Source of the DNA: Muriicola sp041358175
Lineage (GTDB): Bacteria; Bacteroidota; Bacteroidia; Flavobacteriales; Flavobacteriaceae
DNA length: 64,000 nt
Assembly: GCF_041358175.1 (NCBI RefSeq)
Contig: NZ_JBGKBE010000001.1
Location: 186,001-250,000, forward strand
Direction of reading: 5' to 3'
This document shows, in pieces, positions 1 to 7,052 of the stretch. Position 1 is the first letter of the stretch. Each line of letters starts with the position of its first letter. The position numbers were made by a program, and so were the translations under genes. The notes beneath the pieces were generated by a model. The model had not been told where the DNA came from and did not search any database. It worked only from the letters and a program-made list of their open reading frames with translations.

Positions 1-715
1 CTTCATCTGCAATGGTAAGTACTCCCTTCGATTTCAATAAGCTCAGGATCCGATTAAGTTGTTCGGGACTGTGCATCTTCATGGCCGCAGCACCCTGTAC
101 CAGGGGTTCATAAACAAAGCCGGCAATATCCTCCTGTTGGAGCCGACTTTCAAGCCCGGACAATATATTATCTATAGTATCTTCAGTAGGGACCGGAATT
201 CGCTCTACCTGTATAAAATGTTCCTCAAAAGGCCCATTATAAGATGAAAGTCCCGATACGGACATCGCCCCAAAAGTATCTCCGTGAAACCCTTCCTCAA
301 AAGCCAGCATAATAAAACGCTTCTGCCCTTTATTATAAAAGTATTGCAGGGCCATTTTAATTCCTATCTCAACTGCCGTTGAGCCATTGTCAGAAAAGAA
401 GAGTTTATCCTGGTTTGCAGGGAGTACCTCCATCAGGGCTTCAGAAAGGGCAATTGCCGGTTCGTGCGTCAGACCACTGAAAATCACCTGATCGAGCTGC
501 TGCATCTGCATCGCTACAGCTTCGGTGATGGCAGGGTTACAATGGCCATACATAGCCGTATACCAGGAGGAAATCGCATCGATGTATTCATTCCCTTCTT
601 CATCGATGAGGATAGCCCCGTTTGCCTTTTTGATCCCGAGCATTTCCCTTTGGGTTTTGTGTTGAGTTAAGGGATGCCAGAGGTATCTTTTATCTCGATC
701 TGTAAGTTTCTCCAA
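1..715 (-). CDS. bioA: Adenosylmethionine-8-amino-7-oxononanoate aminotransferase (BioA), 3' part cut by window edge
   Basis: Cytoplasmic PLP enzyme of biotin synthesis that transfers the amino group of S-adenosylmethionine to KAPA, giving DAPA. The reverse strand reads a class-III aminotransferase N-terminus: a DRDKRYLWHPLTQH start, then AISSWYTAMYGHCNP, then FFSDNGSTAVEIGIKMALQY and the FEEGFHGDTFGAMS cofactor region. It runs off the window at the IADE motif, just before the expected PLP lysine, so about 238 of roughly 420 residues are visible. No ATG lies in a suitable place; TTG at 715 gives the family's usual N-terminus and is the chosen start. bioF and bioD lie upstream in the same orientation, but an opposite-strand glycosyltransferase separates them from bioA, so it probably has its own promoter. 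Family assignment is firm; the start is moderately certain. Confidence 0.93.
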   Translation of the reverse strand, partial: MEKLTDRDKRYLWHPLTQHKTQREMLGIKKANGAILIDEEGNEYIDAISSWYTAMYGHCNPAITEAVAMQMQQLDQVIFSGLTHEPAIALSEALMEVLPANQDKLFFSDNGSTAVEIGIKMALQYFYNKGQKRFIMLAFEEGFHGDTFGAMSVSGLSSYNGPFEEHFIQVERIPVPTEDTIDNILSGLESRLQQEDIAGFVYEPLVQGAAAMKMHSPEQLNRILSLLKSKGVLTIADE

Positions 716-777
716 GGTTAAAATTTTTGGGCAACATCTAATTATCTATCTTGCATTGGGGGAAGATCCCGAAAGTT

Positions 778-2268
778 ATGCCGCACAAAGTTATAACATC
801 TCTTATACCTAAGTACGATAAATTAAAAAATGGGAAGGTATTTCTGGGCTTAGCTTTTCTCTCTGTCCTTCTCAGGCTCCCCTTTTTTTTCCGGGATTAT
901 ATCGACCGCGATGAAAGTACTTTTATTCTCATGGCCCAATCCTGGGTTGACGGACAGCTGCCTTATACCCATTTATGGGACCTTAAACCCCCTATGGTAT
1001 TCCTTTTTTTCGCTGCGATCATATACCTCTTTGGTAAAAGTTTTATTGCAATCCGATTGATCGGTGCACTTGCTGTGGCCGGAATTGCGTGGTATACTTT
1101 TAAAATCGGGAGAGAAGTACATACCACAAAAACAGGATTCTGGTCTGCCATTGGATGTGTTTACCTGCTTAGCCTTTTCGGGAGCGTTCAGGGAGTGATG
1201 TCTGAGCATCTGAGTATGCTGTTTTTTATTCCGGCACTGTATCTCCTGATTAAATACAGGGATTACAAATGGTATTTTACCGCTGGGATTCTGATAGGTA
1301 TTTCTCTGATGATGAAACTCAATCTTGCTTACAGTGTTCTGGGAATCTTGCTTTTGCTCTTATTAAAATCGGTCCTTGAAAAACAAATTCCCTCAGGGAT
1401 TTACAAGGTGAGTTTGATTGGGGGGGGCGTTCTTTTAGTAATCGCAAGTACCTTTATCCCATACTTAGTTTCAGATATTCCTGAAGTTTGGTTTAATTCC
1501 GTAATCCTTGCTCCTCTGGCCTATTCCAGCGATCAGCAGAGCTCTGTTTTCAATGTCCTGCCGCTGTGTATCATCCTGCTGTTATTTGGGTTTTTCAGCT
1601 GGAAAAGAAGATGGATAGATTTCAATGATCCCAATATCCAGATGCTTGTTGTTGTGATCGCCGGTGTGGTCGTTTCCTTTTTAAAAATTGGAAGGGTAAA
1701 CGGGCACTACCTCATGCAGTTGTATCCCATGTTGCTAATCCTGCTTGGAATTGCCTTACATAAAACCTTTAAATGTCGGCCAAAATTTTACCCGCTAGTC
1801 CTTGGACTTCTTCTTTTATTACCTGTAGAAAGCTATTTGGAATATGTAAATGTCATTAAAAATAAAGTGAGCCACGGTACTTTTTATAATGGGGAAGGAT
1901 TTACGGTGTCGGATTTTATTAAAAAGAACAACCTAAATGAAAAGGAGGTGCTGTTTTTTGAATACCATATCGGGTATTGGCTACTCGATGCCACCCCTCC
2001 GACTAAGGCGGCCACACATCCCAGTAATATTTGCAGGCCTGCCCTTTATCCTTATTACAAAAATCCCAGGAAAAATGCACTTGCAGAACTTGAATACCTG
2101 TTAGATTCTCTGCAGCCCGAAACGGTGATAACCAGAAAAGACAAATCGGTTTTCGACAAGGAATACATCGCTGAAGATCACTATGTTAGGTCCTACCTTT
2201 CGGAGCATTATCAACTGGTGGGAACTTCAGGCCGGGCTGAGATTTTTACCCGTTTAAATAGCCGTTAG
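778..2268 (+). CDS. GT39-type integral membrane glycosyltransferase (ArnT/PMT-like)
   Basis: Polytopic inner-membrane protein of about 496 residues with roughly ten hydrophobic segments. The first periplasmic loop carries the acidic RDYIDRDESTF motif followed by GQLPYTHLWDLKPP, the arrangement seen in GT-C enzymes of the GT39/ArnT type, which move a sugar from a polyprenyl-phosphate donor to an acceptor outside the membrane. The short hydrophilic C-terminus ends in HYQLVGTSGRAEIFTRL. An in-frame TTG at 751 could add nine residues, but ATG at 778 is preferred. The gene sits on the opposite strand inside the biotin cluster, tail-to-tail with bioD (15-bp overlap) and head-to-head with bioA. Donor and acceptor cannot be deduced, and there are no neighbouring polysaccharide genes. 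Confidence 0.82.
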   Translation: MPHKVITSLIPKYDKLKNGKVFLGLAFLSVLLRLPFFFRDYIDRDESTFILMAQSWVDGQLPYTHLWDLKPPMVFLFFAAIIYLFGKSFIAIRLIGALAVAGIAWYTFKIGREVHTTKTGFWSAIGCVYLLSLFGSVQGVMSEHLSMLFFIPALYLLIKYRDYKWYFTAGILIGISLMMKLNLAYSVLGILLLLLLKSVLEKQIPSGIYKVSLIGGGVLLVIASTFIPYLVSDIPEVWFNSVILAPLAYSSDQQSSVFNVLPLCIILLLFGFFSWKRRWIDFNDPNIQMLVVVIAGVVVSFLKIGRVNGHYLMQLYPMLLILLGIALHKTFKCRPKFYPLVLGLLLLLPVESYLEYVNVIKNKVSHGTFYNGEGFTVSDFIKKNNLNEKEVLFFEYHIGYWLLDATPPTKAATHPSNICRPALYPYYKNPRKNALAELEYLLDSLQPETVITRKDKSVFDKEYIAEDHYVRSYLSEHYQLVGTSGRAEIFTRLNSR

Positions 2269-2871
2269 CTGGCTCCTGAATTCGTCGGCGTATTTTTGTA
2301 CAACCTTTTTGTTAAAGGATTCTTCCTCTGAAATTCGTCCAATAAATGATACTCCCGTTTTGGAAAGAATAATATTTTCTGTAGTGGGGTGTTCCTCTCC
2401 ACTAAAAACAACGAATACTTCGAGTCCTCTGGCTTTAAGGGTTTCAATCGTCAGAAGGGAATGGTTGATGCTTCCTAAGTAATGCCTTGAAACGACAATG
2501 ACCTTGTACCCCGGTTTAATCAGGTCCAGGATGGTTTCGTTATCATTTATTGGCACCAGAATCCCTCCTGCTCCTTCTATGACCAGATGATTATGAGTCT
2601 CAGGCTCTACTATGCTGTCCTTTGTAAGGAGAATTCCATCAATATCAGCAGCGGCATGCGGACTCATAGGAGATGTGAGGGCATAACTGTTTTTGTGTAT
2701 TACGGTTTTTGTATTGCTGATCAGCTCTCTTATTTTGTCACTATCAGAGTACTGCAGATCACCGGCCTGTATAGGTTTCCAGTAGTCGGCTTCCAGGGCT
2801 TCCACAATGATAGCGGAAGCAATGGTCTTTCCCACCTCAGTGGAAATTCCGGTTACAAAGATTCTTTTCAC
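2254..2871 (-). CDS. bioD: ATP-dependent dethiobiotin synthetase BioD
   Basis: Closes the ureido ring of dethiobiotin from DAPA, CO2 and ATP in the cytoplasm. The 205-residue length is normal. The P-loop GISTEVGKT is at residues 8-16, the substrate-binding KPIQAGD follows near residue 32, and the conserved VIEGAGGILVPI segment lies near the middle. The ATG at 2871 is 3 bp downstream of the DUF2007 gene's stop, so bioF, the DUF2007 gene and bioD very probably form one transcript. The 3' end overlaps the convergent membrane glycosyltransferase by 15 bp. All expected nucleotide-binding residues are present. Confidence 0.95.
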   Translation of the reverse strand: MKRIFVTGISTEVGKTIASAIIVEALEADYWKPIQAGDLQYSDSDKIRELISNTKTVIHKNSYALTSPMSPHAAADIDGILLTKDSIVEPETHNHLVIEGAGGILVPINDNETILDLIKPGYKVIVVSRHYLGSINHSLLTIETLKARGLEVFVVFSGEEHPTTENIILSKTGVSFIGRISEEESFNKKVVQKYADEFRSQLTAI

Positions 2872-2874
2872 GAA

Positions 2875-3279
2875 TTACTGGGGTTGAGTGATCATTCCGC
2901 AGGCAAGGCACTTGTATTTCTTCTTTTCAAAGAATGGAAAGAGCTTATTTAAATATCCTTTTCTGGTATAGTAGACCTCAGATCGGCTCGCTTTGCAATT
3001 GGGACAAACGATGGGATCGCCATTATCGTCCTGCGCATATCTTCTGTATTCGTCATATATCTTTACAGCCCTATCCTTATCTTTGGTATACACCTGAAGT
3101 TTTACACCTCCGATGGCCTGACTAACCAGGGGATCGGTGTTGAGGAAGTTTTCGTCCTTTAGATAAACATAAATCCCTTCGGATTCCAAACGACCTTTAA
3201 TGACCTGTGCGTCTGCTGGAAATTCAAATGCCCCCAGGGTATAAAACTTTTCAGGTGTGGATTTTTTCGTCGATTGCAT
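2875..3279 (-). CDS. DUF2007-domain protein with C-terminal zinc ribbon
   Basis: A 134-residue soluble protein. Residues about 10-75 match the DUF2007 fold (FYTLGAFEFPADAQVIKGRLESEG, here quoted only in part: FPADAQVIKGRLESEG, then VSQAIGGVKLQVY). This is a ferredoxin-like domain often called 'putative signal transducing'. The C-terminal third has two CxxC pairs (CPNC and CLAC) that would form a zinc ribbon. The start overlaps the end of bioF by 29 bp and bioD follows after 3 bp, so it is translationally embedded in the biotin operon. No catalytic residues are evident. A link to biotin synthesis is only suggested by position. A regulatory or metal-sensing role is possible but unproven. Confidence 0.8.
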   Translation of the reverse strand: MQSTKKSTPEKFYTLGAFEFPADAQVIKGRLESEGIYVYLKDENFLNTDPLVSQAIGGVKLQVYTKDKDRAVKIYDEYRRYAQDDNGDPIVCPNCKASRSEVYYTRKGYLNKLFPFFEKKKYKCLACGMITQPQ

Positions 3280-4426
3280 AAGCCAATATACTTAATACTT
3301 CTTTGATTTCTTCTTCTGTGTTAAAACTATGCAGGCAAATTCTGATCCTTTCCTTTCCTTCGGGTACGGTAGGGGCCAAAATAGGTCGGACATCATACCC
3401 CTTTTTGCCGAGGGTCTGTGCAACTCTCTTAACGCGTTTATTGCCCGGAATTATACAGGAATGGATGGCAGAACTACTTGGAATAAAAAGTTCCTTTAAT
3501 CTCAGTTTTTCAATTTCCCTGTGGAAAAGTTCGATGTTAGATTGGAGTTTTGATTTTCGCTCCATAAACTCTTTCGATTCGAAATACTGGTAGGTATGTA
3601 GAATTGAGGCAATGGTCAAAGGAGGTAAGGCCGTAGTATAGATAAAACTTCTGGCAAAATTGAGCAGATAGGTCTTTAACTCTCTGCTGCCCAGGATGGC
3701 AGATCCCTGAACACCTGCCGCCTTACCAAAAGTGACTAGGCGTGCAAAAATACCCTGAGTAGCATGTTCTATGTTTTCTAAGTCTGTTGGTGTTTTGTCT
3801 ATTCCCCTAATGGCATGAGCTTCATCCAAAATAAGTTGGCAATGGAATTCACGACAGAGCGTTAAAAGGGCTTCTAGATCGGGATGATCTCCATCCATTG
3901 AAAAAACAGCTTCGGTCACTAAGTAACATTGAGCATGCTGCGAAATATTCTTTCTAAGGTTCCCAAGCTGAGCCCTAAGGTGTTTGAGATCATTGTGTTT
4001 AAATTTAACACTCCTGGCCAGACCCATTCGAATTCCATCACGCATACTGGCGTGGATATATTCATCGTATAAAATAAGATCTCCACGTTGGGGTACGGAT
4101 GAAAATAAACCCAGATTTGCATCGTATCCCGAATTAAAAATAAGGGCAGCTTCCTCCCCGTAGTAGGCGGCAAGTAAATTTTCGGTTTCTTCAAAAAGCT
4201 GATTATTGCCAGATAAAAGTCTCGAGCCGGTTGAACCATTCCGGATAAACTCACGGGATTCGAGAAGATCGGTGGCGGCCTTAAAAATCGACTTGTCCCT
4301 TGCCAGGCCCAGATAGTCGTTAGATACAAAATCCACTAAATTACTCCCCGGTAAAAGCTCGCGAAAAGTGTCTTCCTTCTTTCTTTGCTCTAATTTTTGC
4401 CGTAATTTATTCGGAAAATCAGCCAT
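3251..4426 (-). CDS. bioF: 8-amino-7-oxononanoate synthase BioF
   Basis: PLP-dependent alpha-oxoamine synthase that condenses pimeloyl thioester with L-alanine to KAPA, the first ring-building step of biotin. The 391-residue length is typical. FVSNDYLGLA is near residue 33, the GSTGSRLLSGN loop near 64, DEAH at 201-204 provides the aspartate for the pyridine nitrogen, and the Schiff-base lysine is K235 in VTFGKAAGVQGSA. It is the first gene of the bioF/DUF2007/bioD unit. An exact TAnnTTTG box ends 4 nt before its ATG, so a leaderless mRNA is likely. Glycine/serine-using relatives such as KBL are possible, but the bioD and bioA neighbours favour BioF. Confidence 0.93.
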   Translation of the reverse strand: MADFPNKLRQKLEQRKKEDTFRELLPGSNLVDFVSNDYLGLARDKSIFKAATDLLESREFIRNGSTGSRLLSGNNQLFEETENLLAAYYGEEAALIFNSGYDANLGLFSSVPQRGDLILYDEYIHASMRDGIRMGLARSVKFKHNDLKHLRAQLGNLRKNISQHAQCYLVTEAVFSMDGDHPDLEALLTLCREFHCQLILDEAHAIRGIDKTPTDLENIEHATQGIFARLVTFGKAAGVQGSAILGSRELKTYLLNFARSFIYTTALPPLTIASILHTYQYFESKEFMERKSKLQSNIELFHREIEKLRLKELFIPSSSAIHSCIIPGNKRVKRVAQTLGKKGYDVRPILAPTVPEGKERIRICLHSFNTEEEIKEVLSILAYAIDEKIHT

Positions 4427-4430
4427 AAGA

Positions 4431-4438
4431 CAAAGGTA
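4431..4438 (-). promoter_or_regulatory. -7 promoter box (TACCTTTG) of the biotin operon
   Basis: The reverse strand reads TACCTTTG, an exact match to the Bacteroidota -7 consensus TAnnTTTG. It lies 4 nt upstream of the bioF ATG, so transcription would begin at or next to the start codon. No good -33 TTG is seen at the normal distance. Confidence 0.55.
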
Positions 4439-4499
4439 GCATTTAGATGATTAAAAGAATCCTGAAAATGTATCTCACTAAACTCAAATTCTTAAAACA

Positions 4500-5027
4500 A
4501 TGCCAGTAGAATACAGTCGGGCCTCCACTGAAAAAGAGCTTAGGGATATTCTGGAGTTACAGCAGCAGAATCTTCCTGAACAACTGTCGGAGGAATTAAA
4601 GCAGCGAGAAGGTTTTTTAACGGTAAAGCACAGTTTTGAGCTGCTAAAAAAAATGAACAATGTGTGTCCGCATATTGTCGCAAAGGATGGAGACCGTGTC
4701 ATTGGTTATGCCCTTTGTATGCATCCTGATTTTAAGAATGAGATTCCAATACTCTTTTCCATGTTTAAGGAAATTGAAGCTCAATATGGAAACGAACCCT
4801 TTCTTGTTATGGGGCAAATATGCATCGATAAGGACTATCGTGGAAAAGGGGTTTTCAGGGGATTATACAGCTCAATGAAGGAAGCAGTTGGAACTGATTA
4901 TAATCTGATTGTCACTGAGGTTGACGGGCGTAATAGCCGCTCCCTTGATGCTCACCTTGCCATTGGATTTAAGGTCATAAAAAAATACCAATCCGATGGG
5001 AAGGATTGGTATCTTATTGTGTTGTAG
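4500..5027 (+). CDS. GNAT-family N-acetyltransferase
   Basis: A 175-residue soluble acyltransferase that would use acetyl-CoA to modify an amine. The central strand VMGQICIDKDYRGKGVFRGLY is the GNAT motif A, with the R-G-K-G pyrophosphate loop. YNLIVTEVDGRNSRSLDAHLAIGF is the motif B region containing the usual N/R near the end of the fold (both motifs lie between residues about 105 and 160). The substrate is unknown. The gene is divergent from bioF and convergent with atpC, with a 9-bp gap. Its last 15 or so codons also encode the stem of the atpC terminator on the other strand. Confidence 0.82.
   Translation: MPVEYSRASTEKELRDILELQQQNLPEQLSEELKQREGFLTVKHSFELLKKMNNVCPHIVAKDGDRVIGYALCMHPDFKNEIPILFSMFKEIEAQYGNEPFLVMGQICIDKDYRGKGVFRGLYSSMKEAVGTDYNLIVTEVDGRNSRSLDAHLAIGFKVIKKYQSDGKDWYLIVL
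4979..5012 (-). terminator. Intrinsic terminator of atpD-atpC, inside the GNAT coding region
   Basis: On the reverse strand a perfect 10-bp stem (ATACCAATCC with GGATTGGTAT) closes an 8-nt loop and runs straight into a T-tract of seven. It lies 25 bp beyond the atpC stop and entirely within the 3' end of the convergent acetyltransferase gene. Confidence 0.85.
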
Positions 5028-5036
5028 TCTTGTTTT

Positions 5037-5315
5037 CTAGTCTACCAGAACAATCACCTTATTGTCATTCATCTCCATGGTTCCGCTACTGATTGCCAGG
5101 GTCATTTTCCCTTCTTTGTTTTTGGAAAATTTAGCTTCGTGTTCCTCCGGGATACTGATCTCCCCGCCAATTTTAACCTGTCCTTTCTGGAGAAGGGATA
5201 CGATAGGGGCGTGATTGTCTAGCACCTGGAATTCTCCGGTAAGGCCGGGTACGGTAACTGAGTTTACCTTTCCTTCAAAGAGAGTAGCTTCCGGAGATAA
5301 GATTTCTAAATGCAT
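5037..5315 (-). CDS. atpC: F1Fo ATP synthase epsilon subunit, short form
   Basis: The epsilon subunit of the F1 central stalk, which couples rotor and catalytic head. The 92 residues cover the N-terminal beta-sandwich (MHLEILSPEATLFEG, VPGLTGEFQVLDNHAPIV, and a C-terminal ISSGTMEMNDNKVIVLVD strand pair). The C-terminal helical hairpin that gives epsilon its inhibitory function in E. coli and Bacillus is absent. Short epsilons of this type are usual in Bacteroidota. It follows atpD after 48 bp and ends just before a strong terminator. The remaining atp genes are not in the window. Confidence 0.93.
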   Translation of the reverse strand: MHLEILSPEATLFEGKVNSVTVPGLTGEFQVLDNHAPIVSLLQKGQVKIGGEISIPEEHEAKFSKNKEGKMTLAISSGTMEMNDNKVIVLVD

Positions 5316-5363
5316 CTTTTGACTTTAATAATGTTCTGTTATCTAAAGAACCAATTTGTTCAA

Positions 5364-6872
5364 TTATGCCTCAGCCAGCATTTTCTCACCGGCTTCGATA
5401 GCTTCTTCAATGGTTCCCTTTAAGTTAAAGGCTGATTCTGGAAGGTGGTCGAGTTCTCCGTCCATGATCATATTAAATCCTTTAATTGTCTCCTTGATAT
5501 CAACAAGGACACCCGGGATACCTGTAAACTGTTCTGCAACATGGAAAGGTTGAGAAAGGAAACGCTGTACACGTCTTGCTCTACCTACAGCCAGTTTGTC
5601 TTCTTCAGACAATTCTTCCATTCCGAGGATGGCGATGATATCCTGAAGCTCCTTATATCTCTGTAATAGCTCTTTTACACGCTGGGCGCAGGCATAGTGC
5701 TCTTTCCCGAGTATATCAGCGGTAAGGATACGCGATGTAGAATCCAGTGGATCCACCGCAGGATAAATCCCTAACTCCGCAATCTTACGAGAAAGTACTG
5801 TTGTTGCATCCAGGTGGGCAAATGTTGTAGCAGGCGCGGGATCTGTTAAGTCATCCGCAGGTACGTAGACCGCCTGTACTGAGGTAATGGAACCTCTTTT
5901 GGTAGAGGTAATCCGTTCCTGCATGGCACCCATTTCTGTTGCCAGGGTGGGCTGGTAACCTACCGCTGAAGGCATACGTCCCAAAAGGGCTGATACCTCT
6001 GATCCTGCCTGTGTAAATCGGAAAATGTTGTCCACGAAAAAGAGAACGTCTTTCCCCTGGCCATCACCGGCACCGTCGCGGAAATATTCTGCTATGGTAA
6101 GTCCGGAAAGGGCTACACGAGCACGTGCTCCCGGGGGTTCGTTCATCTGTCCGAAAACGAAGGTTGCCTTCGATTCTTTCATGGCTTTTTTATCAACTTT
6201 AGACAAGTCCCAGCCTCCTTCTTCCATGGAGTGAAGGAAATCGTCTCCGTATTTTATAATTCCTGATTCGAGCATCTCCCTGAGCAGGTCGTTCCCTTCC
6301 CTGGTACGCTCACCAACACCGGCAAATACGGATAGACCTCCGTGCCCTTTTGCGATGTTGTTAATCAATTCCTGGATAAGTACGGTCTTTCCAACTCCTG
6401 CACCACCGAACAAACCGATCTTTCCTCCTTTTGCATACGGCTCAATAAGGTCGATGACCTTGATCCCGGTGAAGAGAACTTCTGTGGAAGTCGACAAATC
6501 TTCAAACTTAGGTGCTTCCCTATGGATGGGCAGTCCGTTTTTCCCTTCCTTAGGAAGGTCTCCCAGGCCGTCAATAGCATCCCCAATCACATTGAAGAGT
6601 CGGCCATAGATATCTTCCCCTACGGGCATTTGAATAGCTTTCCCGGTAGAGACAACGTCAACTCCCCTACTCAAACCATCAGTAGAATCCATAGATATGG
6701 AACGTACACTGTTCTCGCCTATATGAGATTGAACTTCCAGGACAAGAAGTGTACCATCGCTTTTTGTGATTTCAAGGGAATCATAGATTCTTGGAAGATC
6801 CGATCCGGATGCGAACTCTACGTCGATCACCGGGCCGATGATCTGAGAAACTTTGCCAGTTACTTTAGCCAT
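5364..6872 (-). CDS. atpD: F1Fo ATP synthase beta subunit
   Basis: Catalytic subunit of F1. The 502 residues are slightly longer than the usual ~470. The N-terminal barrel begins KVTGKVSQIIGPVIDVEF. The P-loop GGAGVGKT is at residues 156-163, with catalytic K162. GVGERTREGNDL carries the catalytic glutamate, followed by VLFFVDNIFRFTQAGSEVSALLGRMPSAVGYQPTL (here referenced at residues ~280-315) and the DPAPATTFAHLDATTVLSR signature. It is co-transcribed with atpC. An exact -7 box lies about 75 nt upstream of the ATG. The separation of atpD-atpC from the other ATP synthase genes is a known arrangement in this phylum. Confidence 0.98.
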   Translation of the reverse strand: MAKVTGKVSQIIGPVIDVEFASGSDLPRIYDSLEITKSDGTLLVLEVQSHIGENSVRSISMDSTDGLSRGVDVVSTGKAIQMPVGEDIYGRLFNVIGDAIDGLGDLPKEGKNGLPIHREAPKFEDLSTSTEVLFTGIKVIDLIEPYAKGGKIGLFGGAGVGKTVLIQELINNIAKGHGGLSVFAGVGERTREGNDLLREMLESGIIKYGDDFLHSMEEGGWDLSKVDKKAMKESKATFVFGQMNEPPGARARVALSGLTIAEYFRDGAGDGQGKDVLFFVDNIFRFTQAGSEVSALLGRMPSAVGYQPTLATEMGAMQERITSTKRGSITSVQAVYVPADDLTDPAPATTFAHLDATTVLSRKIAELGIYPAVDPLDSTSRILTADILGKEHYACAQRVKELLQRYKELQDIIAILGMEELSEEDKLAVGRARRVQRFLSQPFHVAEQFTGIPGVLVDIKETIKGFNMIMDGELDHLPESAFNLKGTIEEAIEAGEKMLAEA

Positions 6873-6948
6873 TATTCAATTTTTTGATTCAATTAAAGGA
6901 AAATTTAAAGGCCATCTAAAAGGAGTAATGGCTTCTTTTTTCCGGCTG

Positions 6949-6956
6949 CAAAGATA
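6949..6956 (-). promoter_or_regulatory. -7 promoter box (TATCTTTG) of atpD-atpC
   Basis: An exact TAnnTTTG match on the reverse strand. It predicts a leader of about 70 nt before the atpD ATG. No clear -33 element is present. Confidence 0.5.
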
Positions 6957-7002
6957 TGTCATAACATTGTAAATAAGAATGCTTTCCTTCACTTTTTTAC
7001 AT

Positions 7003-7031
7003 AAAAAAAGCACCGGATTAGCGGTGCTTTT
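7003..7031 (-). terminator. Intrinsic terminator of the 7.1-9.8 kb TonB receptor gene
   Basis: A 9-bp perfect stem (AAAGCACCG with CGGTGCTTT) encloses a 6-nt loop. A run of seven T follows on the reverse strand, 22 bp past the receptor's stop codon. Confidence 0.85.
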
Positions 7032-7052
7032 ATACTTAGTTTATTCTGCCTT

